From Sphingomonadales bacterium (lineage in GTDB: Bacteria; Pseudomonadota; Alphaproteobacteria; Sphingomonadales; Sphingomonadaceae): 64,000 bases of DNA. Position 1 is the stretch's first letter. Every line of letters starts with the position of its first letter. This document shows positions 42,901 to 57,900 of this stretch, one piece after another. The notes below the pieces were generated by a model, which had not been told where the DNA came from, did not search any database, and worked only from the letters and a program-made list of their open reading frames with translations. The stretch covers positions 183,316 to 247,315 of the forward strand of contig JAFKLT010000030.1 of assembly GCA_017309275.1 (NCBI GenBank). The letters run 5' to 3'. A program made the position numbers and the translations under genes.

Positions 42901-45900
42901 GATGTGGCTTTTATTCCAGTTCATCATCACCTCGTTGTGTTTGGATCATTCGAAAGTTCGTGCTTCGGTCCGTCACCGCCGCGGGAGTGCCCCCATTGGG
43001 CTCGCCGGCCCGCTACTCGTCGCCTGGGGCGTCATCTCCCTGGTAGGGCGCTCTGATCAGCCGGGAATCCCGGATGATGCTGGTTACAAGCCAGACATAG
43101 GATTGCTCGGCGGTATCGAAGCCGAGAATGCTGAAGGCGCCGCCGAAAGGGCATAGCGGGAAGTCTGGAAAGCCCTCGCGCAGCACATAGCGCTCGGGAT
43201 CGCGCTCAAACTCATTCTTGTAGACTTTGCGCAGGCCGTGCTTGCTCGGAACATCCTCGTCGCCCGCTGGCGTCGTTTGCCGATCCGCGACAAGCCGCTC
43301 GGAAAGGTCGCGGTGACAGATTTCGTCGAAGACATCGAAGGCGTCGATCAGCAGACCCTTATGGTTGGTCGCGGGATCGGTAATCGCGTATATGTTGGAC
43401 GCGTCTTCTCCATCATCCCCGCTTTCGAGGCGCAACGCCGCATCGACGGTTATCGCGCATGGATCGAGCGTTGATCCCAGTTCGAGATCGATGAGATGGC
43501 CGTCCTTGACGCGGTACTCGCGGTCGTAGCCCTTCGCGACGAAGGACTGGACTGCTGCTAGGACGTCGGTCACTTGGGATGTCATTGTTGCACCTTGGCT
43601 TTGCATGGCATTGGACACGCTCTAATATCAGGGAGGCTGTTGCGGCTCAGCTGACGGAGATGAAAAGCAAACGCGCGCTATTCATATCCACTTGGCCTTC
43701 TTGAACCGCACGAACAGGTACAGGCAGAACATCGTCATCAACCCGAGCACGACAAAATAGCCATAGACCGTGTCCAGCTCGGGCATGTTCCTGAAGTTCA
43801 TGCCATATATCCCGGCGATGGCCGTCGGGACCGCCAATATGGCGGCCCAGGCCGCGAGCTGGCGCGTGGTCACGCCCGTTCTTTGCGCTTCCAACAGGCT
43901 GCTGAACTCGAAGACGGTGGACAGAACCTGCAGGAGGCCATCGACCATGGTCTGCACGCGAGCGACATGATCCGCGACGTCGCTGAAATAGGGTCTGACT
44001 TCTGAACTGATGCAGGGGAAATGGCCTCGGACGAGTTTCCGGACCAGTTCAGCCATAGCGCCGAGCGTGCGCTGGAAGCGCGTGAGTTCGCTTCTCAGCC
44101 CGAAGATGCGGTCGATTTCTGCCCGTCCGAGAAAGTCGTCGAGCGATCGTCTCTCCATCGCCAGAACGTCATCCTCGATCATCTCGAAGATGGGAAGATA
44201 TTGATCGACGATCCGGTGCAGGATCGCATGCAGCACATAGTCGACACCTTTGCCAAAAAGCGCCGGCGAAGCCTCGAGTTGCTCGCGAAGATTGCCGAGC
44301 GCTCCGCCGTTGCCGTGCCGTACGCTGATGAGATGGTTGTGACCGGTGAAGATCGCCATCTTGCCGTAGCGGATCTGGTCTCCATCCAGCTCGGCGGTCT
44401 GAGCGACAACATAGAGCTCTTCATTATACGCTTCGAGCTTGGGCGGGCAGAGCGGGTGCATCGCGTTGTCGATTGCCAACGGATGGAGGTTATACGTCGT
44501 TTGGATCGCTTTAAGCTCGTCGGCGGTGGGCTCGCGAAGCGCGATCCAGCAAAAGCCGGAGCGATCCTTATCGAGCTGGACCTGCTCGTCGATCGCGATT
44601 TCGCGGACCCGCAGGCCCTTGTTGTAATAATAAGCAGCGATGACGCTCATGCCGGTCTCGCAGGGATGCGCAGGCCGCGCTGCACCGCGGGCCGCGCCAG
44701 CCCGCGGCGGAGCCATGTCTGGACGTTCGAATATTCGCCGAGGCCGAGGATGTCGCCGGCCGCGTAGACTTCGGCCAGTGCGTTGACCCACCCAAGTGTC
44801 GCAATGTCCGCGATCGAATAATCATCGACAAGCCATTCGCGGCCTTCGAGCTGGCGGTCCAGCACCCCCAAGAGACGCTTGGATTCATCGATAAAGCGCT
44901 GCCGAGGGCGCTTGTCCTCATAGTCCTTGCCGGCAAATTTCAGGAAAAAACCAAGCTGACCGAAGGTCGGCCCGACGCCGGATACTTGAAAGAATACCCA
45001 AGCCAGCGTCTCGTAACGCTGCGCGGGCGCACTCGAATTGAGCTGGCCGGTTTTGTCGGCCAGGTAGAGGAGGATCGCGCCCGATTCCCATATGGCGATA
45101 GGGTTGCCGTCAGGACCAGCCGGATCGATGATCGCCGGTATGCGGCCGTTGGGGTTCAACGATACGAACGCTGGATCCTTCGACTCGTTGTTCGAGATAT
45201 CGACCAGGTGGGGCTCGTACGCCAGGCCGGTCTCCTCGAGCATGATCGAGACCTTGACGCCATTGGGGGTGGGAGCGGCGTAGAGTTGCAGGCGATCGGG
45301 ATGCAATGCGGGCCAGCGCTGCGTAATAGGAAAGGTCGAGAGGTCTGGCATAAATCTGCGATCCTGTGCTGCGATGGCGACTATATGGACCGACCCGTCT
45401 CTCTGAAGAAGGGTTGGATGACCGCGTCGTTGTACGACGCGGTCATGAAGATTGCGAACGGGATCGGCGGAGCGGCAACAGCAGTTAAGCCTATCCCGCT
45501 GCCGTCCCCGCCGCGGACTGATCATCATCAACTTTCTGGCGCTTTGGAAGCACCCAGCCGGGACGGACGAAATGGCAGGTGTAGCCGCCCGGGCGTTTCT
45601 CGAGATAATCCTGATGGTCCGGCTCGGCCTCCCAGAAATCTCCGACCGGCACGACCTCTGTCACCACCTTGCCATCCCACAGTCCGGAGGCATCCACATC
45701 GGCGATCGTGTCCTCGGCGACGCGCTTCTGCTCCTCGTCGACATAATAGATGCCCGACCGGTAGGAGAGCCCGATATCACCGCCTTGGCGATTCTTGGTC
45801 GTCGGGTCGTGGATCTGGAAGAAATATTCCAGGATATTGCGGAAGGTCGTCACTGCCGGGTCGAAGATGATCTCGATCCCTTCGGCATGCGTGCCGTGAT

Positions 45901-48900
45901 TGCGATAAGTGGCGTCCGGGACATCGCCGCCGGTGTAGCCGACACGGGTCGATACGATGCCGGGCTGCTTGCGGATCAGATCCTGCATGCCCCAGAAACA
46001 TCCGCCGGCGAGAATAGCGCGCTGGTGCATGTCAGGCCTCCTCGACCTGATCGAGATATTCGCCATATCCTTCGCTCTCCATCTCGTCGCGCGGAATGAA
46101 GCGAAGCGACGCGGAGTTAATGCAGTAGCGCAAACCTCCGCGATCGGAGGGACCGTCCGGGAATACATGACCGAGATGACTGTCGGCGTGCACCGATCTG
46201 ACTTCCGTCCGCACCATACCGTGCGCGCTGTCGCGCAACTCGTTCACATTTGCTGCAACGATCGGCTTGGTGAAGCTGGGCCAGCCAGAACCCGAGTCGA
46301 ATTTGTCGGTCGAGGCGAACAAAGGCTCTCCCGACACGATATCGACGTAGATGCCTGGTTCCTTGTTGTCATCATACTCCCCCGTGAAGGGCCGCTCGGT
46401 GCCCGACTCCTGGGTGACGTAGCGCTGCTCGGCAGTAAGGAGATCAACAGCTTCCTGCGACTTTTCGAACTTCATGATAGTCTCCGATATTGATCTGAGA
46501 GGGCGAAAAAGCCGCCGCTTATCGTGTCAGTCACTGCGCCGACTATCGCAGTGCGCCTAGGATTTATCCAATAGGCTGTGCCTATAGTTTCCATAGCACC
46601 GACGCTCTCGCGACGGGGTTTAGTGCCACGCATATCCGGCTGCCAGTTGCGCGATCTTCCGTATCTCGACGGGTGCGGTGGAGCCAGATACCGTCGCGAT
46701 CACGACTTCGCGCTCCAGGGCAAATCCCTCGATCGGCCGCGTAACAAGACCGGGCGCCGTGGCGGATCGTTCCGGAAGAATGCATATGGCGGTGCCATCG
46801 GCGACGAAGTGTTGCACCCAGTCCTCGCGGTCCGATCGAAAGCGGGGCTGCATGAGCAGGTCGTGCCGCGCGAAATGATCGAGGATCTGATCGCGAAACT
46901 CGCACTTGAGGCGATCGACGAAAGGAAACTCGAGCAGGTCTTCTCCGCGCACGATTTCGCGGGATGCCAAGGGATGGCTCGCAGAACAGCCCAGTACGAA
47001 GCGCTCTCTGAATAGCGGATGCACATCGAGCTTAGGCTCCGGCCTTGTCTCGCGCGGCATGATGCACGCATGATATTTTCCGGACAGAATGTCCGAGGTG
47101 TCCTCGTTCGGCTGAAGCGAGTGCAGCTTGATTTCAATGGATGGCACCTCCGCCAACGCGCTCTCGAAAAACGCGGCAAACTCCTGCGGTCCGACAGTCG
47201 GCGCGACCGCCACATCCAGAACACGGTGCATCCCCATCGCCCAGTTCTCGGAATGATTGCGGACGCTTCGCATCGCCACCAGCATGCGCCGGAATTCTGT
47301 CTCGACGTCCCGGCCAAGGCCGGTCAGGCGACTGTTTTTCCCGTCGCGGTGAATCAGCGGCCCGCCGAGCTCCTCTTCCAAGCGGCGGATTGCGCGGGTC
47401 AGGCTCGGCTGCGACACACCGCTCAGGCGAGCGGCCGCTGTAAAATTCAGCGTCTTGGCCAAGTTGATGAAATAGCTGACCTGATTGAGTTCCATAGTCC
47501 GTCGATCCATGCGCCTGACTGATGCTTCTTCCGAAAGACCGCGTTCCTGGGAGAGGCGAAATAAGTATGCGCGACGCATATAATCATAGTGTGCAGCTTT
47601 GTCTATATGCGCGGCGCATATATTTTATACGCGATGCGATGCGTAGCCGTGGCCGTGGCCGTGCGCTCGGGCTGCCGAAAGGTCTGGGAACACAACGGCG
47701 AAGCCTCCAGACGGCGGTCCGACGCATATGACAGCGACAATATTCACGTGTATTCGCGAGGCTGGCTCTTAGCTGTCCGGACACCTCGAGGCGTCTGAAG
47801 AACTAGATTGATCTAAAGCTTGCGCCGCCTTGCTCTGCGACGGGGCCCTATGCGCCGCCCCTCCGCGCCCGGATCTCGGCGGGATCGAACTGATACAGGA
47901 TACGGCCCGCAGGCATATAATTTAGGGTCATCAGTGCGCCGTTACGCACCTTGAGGAAATGCAGCGTGTCGCGCGCCGCGCAAACCCAGCCCAAACCCTG
48001 CCAATCGCCGGGCCCGGCGAGCTCCACCGCATCATCGACCGGAATCACCAGATCGATCTCACCATAGGGATGGCCGTGACAATGACCAACGAATATCGTG
48101 TCGGCGCCCGGCTGCCGGCCAGCCACCACCTCGGTACCGTGGTCTCATTCTTAGCGGACGGGTCACCGTCAGCCTGATTGGCGCCCCTGATATGCCTCTC
48201 TGTGAGCGGCGAGGAAGGCGGTCAGCTTGGTTGGCATGCGTCCCGTTATTTGCTCGACCTCTGTTGTGGTCCTGTCCTCCGACCCATATGAGATCGCGTC
48301 GTCCATGCGCGCGAGCGTGTCCGCATATCCCTCAGGAATGCCGAACCCGGCGTAGCGGCGTGCAAGCTGCTCCACCGATAACCGGCAGTGGTGGACGGGG
48401 CGCTGGGCCACGGCGGTGATTCGGTCCGCAACCTCGTCATATGAGAGAGCTTCAGGACCGGTCAGGATCCTTTCTCCTGACCCGAAAACTGGATCCACCA
48501 AGGCTTCGACTGCGACCGCCGCTATGTCGGCTGCGTCGATGAACGGGATACGCCCATGCTTCGTCGCCGAGTAGATGCAACCCTCGTTGATGATCGACGG
48601 GAGATGCTGCGTAACGAAGTTCTGCATAAACCAGCTCGGGCGCAGTATCGTCCAGCGAGGCGCGTTGGCGTTGAGCCACCCATGAACCTCACCCATCATC
48701 GGCCCGCCCTCGTCGATAGACGATGCGCTCAGCAGCACCAGCTGGGCCACTCCTTGTGCCACGGCCTGTTCCAGCAGCGGGCGCATGACGGTCAGGTGGT
48801 CCGTTCGGTCGGTAGGAGCGACCAAGTAGATCGCGTCCACACCCTCGAGCGCGGTACGGTGGGAGGCAACGTCGCCCCACTCGAAGCGAACCTGCTCCGG

Positions 48901-51900
48901 CATCGTGGCGTTGCGGGTTGCGATGCGGGGTTCGACACCGCGTGCCGTAAGCTGCTGCGCAACCAGCGCGCCCGTCTTGCCCGTGCCCCCAGTCACCAAG
49001 ACCCGATCAACCATGGTCTGACGCTCCGCCGACAAGGGCATCGACAACCGCGCTGCCGCGAAGCGCGCGCAGCACCACCAGCGGGTTCCAGTAATCGCGA
49101 TAGTGCATAATCCGCCCGGCGTCCGTCCGGATCACGGATATGTAGCGTTGGTCATAGGATTCCCCGGTCGCAACGCCGCTTCCGAAGCCTTCGAACTCGA
49201 CAATGGTAACATCGGGGTCGGTCGTGGCGTGAATGGTCGGCTCACCCATGCGGTCGAAGGCTATCATGTCACCAAGGCTTTCAAGGTGACGCGCGATAGC
49301 AGCCTTTCCAACCAACCGGGTCGGAAGGCCTGGCGGCGAATAAGGAAATTCCATCACCCCATTTTCAGCCACCATGTCGAGAAAGGTGGCAGCATCGGGA
49401 GCGAGACGATCACCCAATGCCTTTCGAAGCATCGCTGAAAAGCTTTCCACACTGTCTGTCATGAACTAATCCCAATCGGTTGGAACGGTAGCGTTCCGCT
49501 GAGATATATAGGAAGGCATCGATGGAACACAAGCGTTCCGACGGAAATCCGAAAGCAGCCCGTGTTCTCAGCGGAGCAGCGGTCATGCGTGCTGACGTAA
49601 CGAATGCACTGACGCGCAGCTTCTTCGAAGAATGGGCAAGGACTGGCTATGCGGGTCTGAGCCTCGAACGGGTGGCGCGAACTGCAGGGGTCGGCAAGGC
49701 TGCGCTTTACCGCCGCTGGCCGGACAAGGTGTCGATGGCCAGCGATTTGCTGTCGCATGTCGGGTTGACGATGACCGATGTGGAAGAGCACGGCTCGCTG
49801 GAGGCTGATCTGCAAGCGGTGCTCCTCGCCATCCGCCGCGTTCTGAGGCATCCCAAGGTGCGACGGATTCTGACCGACCTTCATGGCGAGATCGAGCGGA
49901 CGCCGGCATTGGAAATGGCGATCCGGCCTTTCCAGCGCGCACGGCGCGAGCGGATCAATGGCCTGATTAATCGGGCGATCAAACGCCGGGAAGTGTCGCC
50001 CTTGGTGGACCGTGAGATGGCGGCCGACCTCATCGCAGCCCCGTTATACTGGCGGATCGCGGTATTGGGGGGACGATCGGATCGCGCCTACATCAAGCGG
50101 CTTGCCCTCGTCACGGGCGCCGCGCTTCGCGCAAGCGCGCCTTCGTAATTTGCCTTCCAGATCGGCCCATCACGTCCGCAAATTGCGAGCCCTACCCGTC
50201 GCCACTTTTCCCGCGTTCCACCCCCCGTTCGTGCAATTCGGCGTCGATGGGGCAGTTGGTGCAGCCTTCATAGCAGCACAGGCGGCAGATGCGGTAGGAA
50301 TGCTCCAGGTTTTCCAGGCGATCGCGCAGGACGCGTTCAGCCATGTCGCATAGGATTTTCAGTTCGTCGGGCTTCAGGATCGATAATCCTTCGGCAATCA
50401 CCTCGTCGCGCGAAGCAAGAACCTCGTCGCTCGCAATCTTTCCGGTTGGAGTGAGGTAGAGGGCCCGCGTGCGCCCATCTGACGAATGCTCCCTGCGTTC
50501 GATCAATCCCTCGGTAGCCAATCGATCCACCAGGCGAACCGTCCCTGCATGGGAAAGGCCTACCCCGACCGCAAGCATGCGGATCGAGAGCCCGGGCTGG
50601 TGCGCGAGTAGCGCCAGCGCTGAGGCGGCGGGGCCAGCTTCCGGTGCCCGCGATGAACTAGCGCGAACGATGTCGTCGCTGATCATCAGTGCGAACGCCC
50701 CAAATATATTGCGGTCTCGAGGTCCATCCATCGGCGCGTCTATATGTGCGCGGGGCATAGACAGCAAGTCATAGACTAGCCTCCTTTTATCCGCGCGTCC
50801 GGCGAGGAAATCTCGGTTTTAAAAGGGTTTTGATTCCACCGACTGATAGCGCGCGCCAAAAAAATCACTTCCATCTTATCAAGGCGCCGGGCTGGATTGA
50901 TACCTTGGGGCTATGGCGCGCGACGAACGGGTTAAAAAAATGCCCGAGGTCGCGGCTAAGAATGTGTCAGCGCCGCCATCGACGCCGCGCAGGTGATGAT
51001 ATGCAAGACCTCAAGCTTCACCCCGGTGTCGCACCTCCACCATGTCACCGCGCGCAATCATGATTGTATCGATTTCATCCAAGAACAGTCCATGCTCCAG
51101 GACGCCCGGGATTGTGGTGATCGCGGCGGCGATCTCGCGCGGCCTTGGTATCTCATCCAAAGCTGCGTCCAGGATGTAATTGCCCTGGTCCGTGAGGAAG
51201 GGCGTCCCACCCGCTTCGCGAACAGTAACACGGGCTCCGAGTGCGGACAGGCGTGCACGAACAAACTCGGTGGCGAAAGGAACCACCTCCACGGGCAGAG
51301 GGAATTTGCCGAGCTGCGCAACAAGCTTGCTGGAATCGGCGATGATGATCACGCGCGTGGATGCGGACTCGGTGATTTTCTCGCGAAGCAGGGCGCCGCC
51401 TCCCCCTTTGATGGCTTGGAAGCGGTCATCGATTTCATCGGCGCCGTCGATCGTCAGGTCGACAGCGCTAAGCTGTTGAAAGGGAACAAGCGGCACCGCA
51501 AGACGGAGAGCTAGAGCTTCGGTCGCTTGGGATGTGGCGACCGCGGTGATGCGAAGGCCGTGCTTGATGCGCTCGCTGAGGCTTTTCACGGCATAAGCGG
51601 CGGTGCTTCCGGTCCCTAACCCGACAAGCATGCCATCGCGAACCTCATCGACTGCTCTCACCGCCGCGATCGATTTCTCAGCGACGAAGTTGGACATGGA
51701 GCGAGACCCCTCCTTTCTGGCCGAGCGGCCAGCCTTAATACCTGCGGAATGCAGTCGCGCGAACAAGGTTTGACGCTTCCAACTCGGTAGGCCGTTACCA
51801 CTTCCTCTCTAAATTGTCGCGCTGCCGCCCATGAGGTGCACGGATACGTATATGAATGGCGCATATATCTGTTTTGCGTTTTATGCCTTCGATCTCACCG

Positions 51901-54900
51901 TCTGACGTTCCGCGCCCATGTTCAACTGCGCCGCGCGGACGCAGGGCGCAGATGCAGGACTGATTCTGCAAAGCAAGGGAAGACGCGAACAGTTATGTGC
52001 ATCCGTGCGACCCAAATGGAGGGCTCTTCAACCAAAACTGGAACCGAAAATCGATGCAATTGGAACTTAGCCTTTTCGGATTACGACACGATTGAGCCGG
52101 CTCTGGAATCACTTCGCGATAGCCCCGCTCGCATTGTATTGCGAACCGCCCTCACTAGATTAGACCCATGCAACAAAATCTAGTTTCCTTGCGCGAGCAT
52201 CGCGAGCTCGGCGACGTCGCCTGGCTGCGCGATCTGGACGCCGGTCTCGCGGTCGCAGCCGAGCAGAGAAAACCGGTTCTGCTGCTCTTTCAGGAGGTGC
52301 CGGGCTGCTCGACGTGCGTGCGTTTCGGGCAGGATGTACTGACCCATCCCTTGATGGTGGAACTTATCGCAGATCGGTTCGTGCCCGTGGCCATCTTCAA
52401 CAACCGCCCGGGGGCGGACGCCGAGATCCTGCGCCGCTTCGACGAGCCATCATGGAATAATCCCGTGGTGCGGTTTCTCGGGCCCGATGGCGCCGAGTTG
52501 CTGCCCAAGCTCGCCGATCGTTATGATGCGCCGGCTCTGCACCAAAAGATCGTCGCCGTGCTGGAATTGCTCGGCGGCGACGTTCCTGGCTACTTCCGCC
52601 TGTTGGGGCGCGACCTGCTGATCGAAAATGGCCTCAGCAAATCGGCGACCTACACGACGCCGTGCTTCTGGTCGGGCGAAACGAGCCTCGCGCAGCATCC
52701 GGCGGTCATCACGACCGACGCTGGCTGGATCGATGGCGAGGAAGTGGTGCAGGTCCATTTCGATCCCCGCGCGGCGGCGCGTTCCGAACTCGATGCTTAT
52801 GCCCACGAGGAGGGATTTGGCGCGATCGACAGTGGCGGGTTCGCGCTTGACGGTGAACCGCAATTCTATCTGCGCAAAAATGCGGCGCGCCATCTGCCGC
52901 TGACGCCGGCTCAGCGCACGCAGATCAACCTCGCTATACCCTATCGCACACCGCTCGCGGACTTTCTCAGCCCGCAACAATGCGCGTGGCTAGCCAATCC
53001 GCGGCTAGAAGCACCGGGCGAGAATGAAGCCTATCGCAAGGACATTCGCGAAAGCCGGCCCGTGCTGGCGCAGCGGCTTGGTTTGGTCGAAAAGGAGACA
53101 TGATCATGGATATTGCTGCCATCGGCCTCATCGAAGACGAAGATATCCTGCTCGACCTGGCATCGCTCGCTCTCAGCCAACTCGATCATGAAAATGCGGA
53201 CATCGCCCATTATCTCGACATGCTCGAAGATATTGAGGACCGGGTGTGCGCTGAAGGCCGAAGCGCGTTCCTTCCGGAAGAACGGGCCGCGGCGCTTTCG
53301 CGCGTTCTGCACGGCGAACTGGGGTTCGTTGGCGACGATGAAACTTATGATGCACCCGTCAACGCGGACTTCATCAGGGTGCTGGACCGAAAGCGCGGCC
53401 TGCCGATTGCACTGTCGATCCTCTATGTCGCCATGGCCCGCCGGACGGGCTGGAGCGCCTATGTGCTCAATCTCCCCGGCAAGGTGCTTGTCCAGCTGGG
53501 CGAGAAGAATCCGGTGGTGCTCGATCCGTTTGCCGGAGGCGCTGTGCTGTCAGCGGGACAAGTTGCAGCGGTGTACCGTGCGAGTCTAGGCCAGGAAGGC
53601 GGCGCCGCCGCACTCAGCGCCGTGCGGATGAGCAATCGCGATGTGCTGGCCCGGCTGCTGAACAATCAGGGAATCCGCGCAGAGCAGGAAAAGGATCATC
53701 AGCGGGGTCTCGCAATTTATCAGCGGATAACCAGGGTCGCACCGAGGCGCCTCGAGGCCTGGCAAAATCTGGCGCGTCTGCAGTTGCAATCCCGCGATGT
53801 CGAGGGCGCCAAGGCAAGCCTGTTCGCCATGTCGGAAGTTGCACCTGACAGGCGGACTCGTGACCGGATCATGGAAGCATTTGAAGCCCTGACCTAGACG
53901 AGGCCTGACACATCACATGTCGCTGCGCGCCGTTGCGCTCCTCTCCGGGGAGTCGACGTCGATGGCGATGTCCTTGGCTTCGAAGGGCGTCCCTACAAGC
54001 GGTGCGGCCTCGATAAAGACATGCCGCGAAATGTCGCAGGGCTGCTCCCCGAAAGGCGGCTCGACCGCGCCGATCGCGCGAAAACGACTGACCACCCGCC
54101 GCCGGCATCAAAAAACCATGTTGAAGCCATAGAGGTGGAGAGCGAGCGTCACCCAGACAAACGTGACCCCAGCGAGGACCAGCAAAGTCGCGCCGAGCTT
54201 CACAGTCCATCGGCGCTTGTCCCTGATACTCAGCAAGAGATGCCAGAATGCTGTCGCGAGCAAGTAGCGGCAGATCCGCTCTTTCGTGTAGATTCGCGTA
54301 TAGAGCACTTATTCCGCCCACATGGCATTGAACCGCTGGATGGACATATCTGCTGACCGTAAGTCAGGGCTTGCTCACGGCCAAATCTTGCCATTTAAGG
54401 CGCGACCGTCGGCAAAGGGGGCGGTCTTGCGACCGTCCCCTGCTCCACCTCAGGCACCAAATGCGCCGTCGATCGTGTGCATGGCGCCAGTGACAAAACC
54501 CGCTTCGGGGCCAGCCAGCCAAGCAACCATGCCAGCGACCTCTTCGGGCCGCCCGTGGCGCTTGATCGCCATGAAGCTGTGCATCAGCTCGCGCATCGGT
54601 CCGTCCTCGGGGTTGGCGTCGGTATCGATCGGGCCGGGCTGCACGATATTGATCGTGATTCCGCGCGGTCCGAAATCGCGGGCCAGTCCGCGCGCCATGC
54701 CCTGCAGCGCCGATTTGCTCAGTGCATAGGAGGCCATGCCGGGGAGAGGCATGCGGTCGCCGTTTACCGAACCGATCACGATGATGCGGCCGCCGTCGGG
54801 CATCTGCCGCGCGGCCTCGACCGACGCATGATAGGGGGCGGTGACGTTGACGCGGATCAGCCGGTCGACGTCGTCGGGATCGAGGTCGAGCGCGTCGCCG

Positions 54901-57900
54901 AACAGCGCGAAGCCGGCGTTGACGACCAGTATGTCGAGCGGGCCGCTCTCGCGCACGCGTGCAATCACTGCGTCGCGGTCGCCGCTGTCGGTCGCTACCG
55001 CGCTGGTGCCGGTTTCGGTCGCCAGCTGCTCGGCCGCCTCGCGCGATCCGTTGTAGGTGAAGACGACCTTGGCGCCGTCGGACGCAAAACGGCGGACGAT
55101 CGCCGCGCCGATTCCGCGGCTGCCGCCGAGGACCAGAACGGATTTTCCTTGAAAGTTGGACATCGGGAGACTCCTTGCTTATTAATGTATCGTCCACTAC
55201 ATAATATCGCGAAAGCCATCGTCAAGGCATTTTGTAATGGTTACTACAAATAGATCCCGCACGCGTGGCCGTCCACGTAAGTTCGATCCCGAGGCAGCGG
55301 TGGCGACTGCGCAGCAACTTTTCCATGAACGCGGTTATGACGCCGTCAGCGTCGCCGATGTCACCGACGCGCTCGGCATCAATCCGCCAAGCTTTTACGC
55401 CGCTTTCGGCAGCAAAGCCGGACTTTACCAGCGCGTGCTCGATTATTGGACGGACACCGAAGCGATTCCGCTCGCGGACATTCTGCGTCCCGACGTCCCC
55501 GTCGCCGATGCCGTTGCGGCTATGCTGGAGGAGGCCGCGCGTCGCTATGCGTTCAACCCGGCGGCAGGCGGGTGCCTTGTACTCGAAGGCACGCGTTGCA
55601 ACGACGACGATGCGCGCGAAGCCGCTCGCGCGCTCAACCTCGGTGCGGAAACGTTCATCCATGACTATATCGCGGCGCGCCATCCGGAGGCGGCCGATCA
55701 AGTGACCGATTTTGTCGCCACGACGATGTCCGGGCTTTCGGCAAAGGCGCGAAGCGGACACGACCTATCGCGCCTCCTCGCTACAGCGCGGCTTGCAGGC
55801 AGCGTTCTCACGCAGGTGCTGCCGGCTTGATAGCAGCATGATCAGAAGGTGGTGAATAAACCGGCCGATTAGAGCTAGCACGATTGACCGAAGATGCCCC
55901 TGATGCGCCCTGTGGACAGTACTGGCCGTTGCACGAACCGCTCCGCGGATTGGCGCTAGCCTCGATGTAAAGCGGCCCGACGAACGCCGCGCCTGATTGA
56001 ACGTCTGCGGTCAGAGGCAGACCCTTTCGACTCCTTCAACTGAGGAGTCGAACGATGAACGAGCTTATCCAGATTGGCCCGATCAGCCCGCTGCGCCAGC
56101 GACTGATCGACGATATGACCTTGCGCGGGTTCTCCACGGAGACGCAGCGTAACTATCTTCGCGACGTCGGACGGTTCGCGACCTGGCTGCGTCGCTCGCC
56201 CCACACCGCGAGCACCGAGGATATCCGGCAGTTCCAGTTCGAGCAGCAGCAGGCGGGCGTGCCGGCGCCGACGATGAACAGCATCGTCGGCGCGCTGAGG
56301 TTCTTCTTTACCCACACGCTCGACCGCCCCGATCTCGTGCGTAAGCTGATCCGCACCAAGCAGGTCCGCAAGATCCCGGTCGTTCTGACCATGGCCGAGG
56401 TGAAGCGGCTGCTCGATGCCACACGCTCGCTCAAGCATCAGGCGGCGCTGTCGGTCGCTTATGGCGCGGGCCTGCGGGTGGCCGAGGTGGCAGCGCTCAA
56501 GATCAGCGACGTCGACAGCAAGCGGATGCTGCTCCGGATCGAGCGCGGTAAAGGCGGACGCTACCGCAACGCGATGCTGCCCGAAGGCCTGCTCCTGCTG
56601 CTCCGCGACTGGTGGCGCGCCGGACGGCAACAGGGCTTCCTCGTTCCCGATGGCTGGCTCTTCCCCGGACAGAGCGCTTCGGCTCCGATCAGCACGCGCC
56701 AGCTCTACCGCGTCGTCGTCGAGGCCGCTGAGGCCGCGGACATCGACAAGCGCGTCGGACCGCACACCCTGCGGCACAGCTTCGCCACCCATCTTCTCGA
56801 AGATGGTGTCGATATCCGCGTCATCCAGGTCCTGCTTGGCCACGCCGCGCTAAATACGACCGCCTTTTACACGAAGGTCGCCACCAAGACGATGCGCGCG
56901 GTGACCAGTCCGCTCGACAGGCTCGCGCTCGCATCGCCGAGCAAGGAAGCCCCTGACGGCTGAGGCGGGATGCGCGCCTCACTCGAGGTCGCCGACATCT
57001 TCCGCGCTGCCGGGCCAACCTACCGCGCCGCCCATGTCGGACATCTGAGCCTGCATCAGCTCAAGATCATGTCGGCGATCGAGCATTGCCGCACCGCCGC
57101 GCTCGGCGGTCACGTCGAGGCCTGTACCGACTGCGGGCACTGGCGGATCGCCTATAACAGCTGCCGCAACCGGCACTGTCCAAGATGCCAGGGCGCTGCC
57201 GCGCGCACTTGGCTCGATGCCCGCGAGGCCGACCTCCTGCCCGTCGGCTATTTCCATGTCGTGTTCACCCTGCCTGCCGAGGTCGCCGCGATCGCCTTCC
57301 ACAACAAGGCGCTCGTCTATGACCTGCTGTTCAAGGCCGCGGCCGATACGATGCTCACGATCGCCGCCGACCCGAAGCATCTTGGCGCCCGGATCGGCAT
57401 CACCGCCGTGCTTCACACCTGGGGCTCGGCGCTGACCCATCATCCCCACATCCACATGATCGTGCCGGGCGGCGGCATCTCGCGCGATGGAACACGCTGG
57501 ATATCCGCCCGCCCCGCCTTCCTGCTCCCGGTCCGCGTCCTTGGTGCCCTGTTTCGCCGCCTGTTCCTGACCCGGCTGCGCGCGCTGCACGATGACGGCA
57601 AGCTCGCCTTCTTTGGCAGCCTGACGCATCTTGCCGAACGACGCGCATTCCTGCGCCACCTCTCGCCCGTCAGGAAGAAGCGCTGGGTGGTCTATGCCAA
57701 GCCGCCGTTTGCGGGCCCCGAGGCGGTGCTCGCCTATCTGTCTCGATACACCCACCGGGTCGCCATATCGAACAGCCGCCTCCTCCGCTTCGACGATGCC
57801 GGGGTCACCTTCCGCTACAAGGATTATCGCAAGGCCGGCGCCGGACGGCAGCAGGTCATGACACTCGCCGCCGACGAGTTCATCCGCCGCTTCCTCCTCC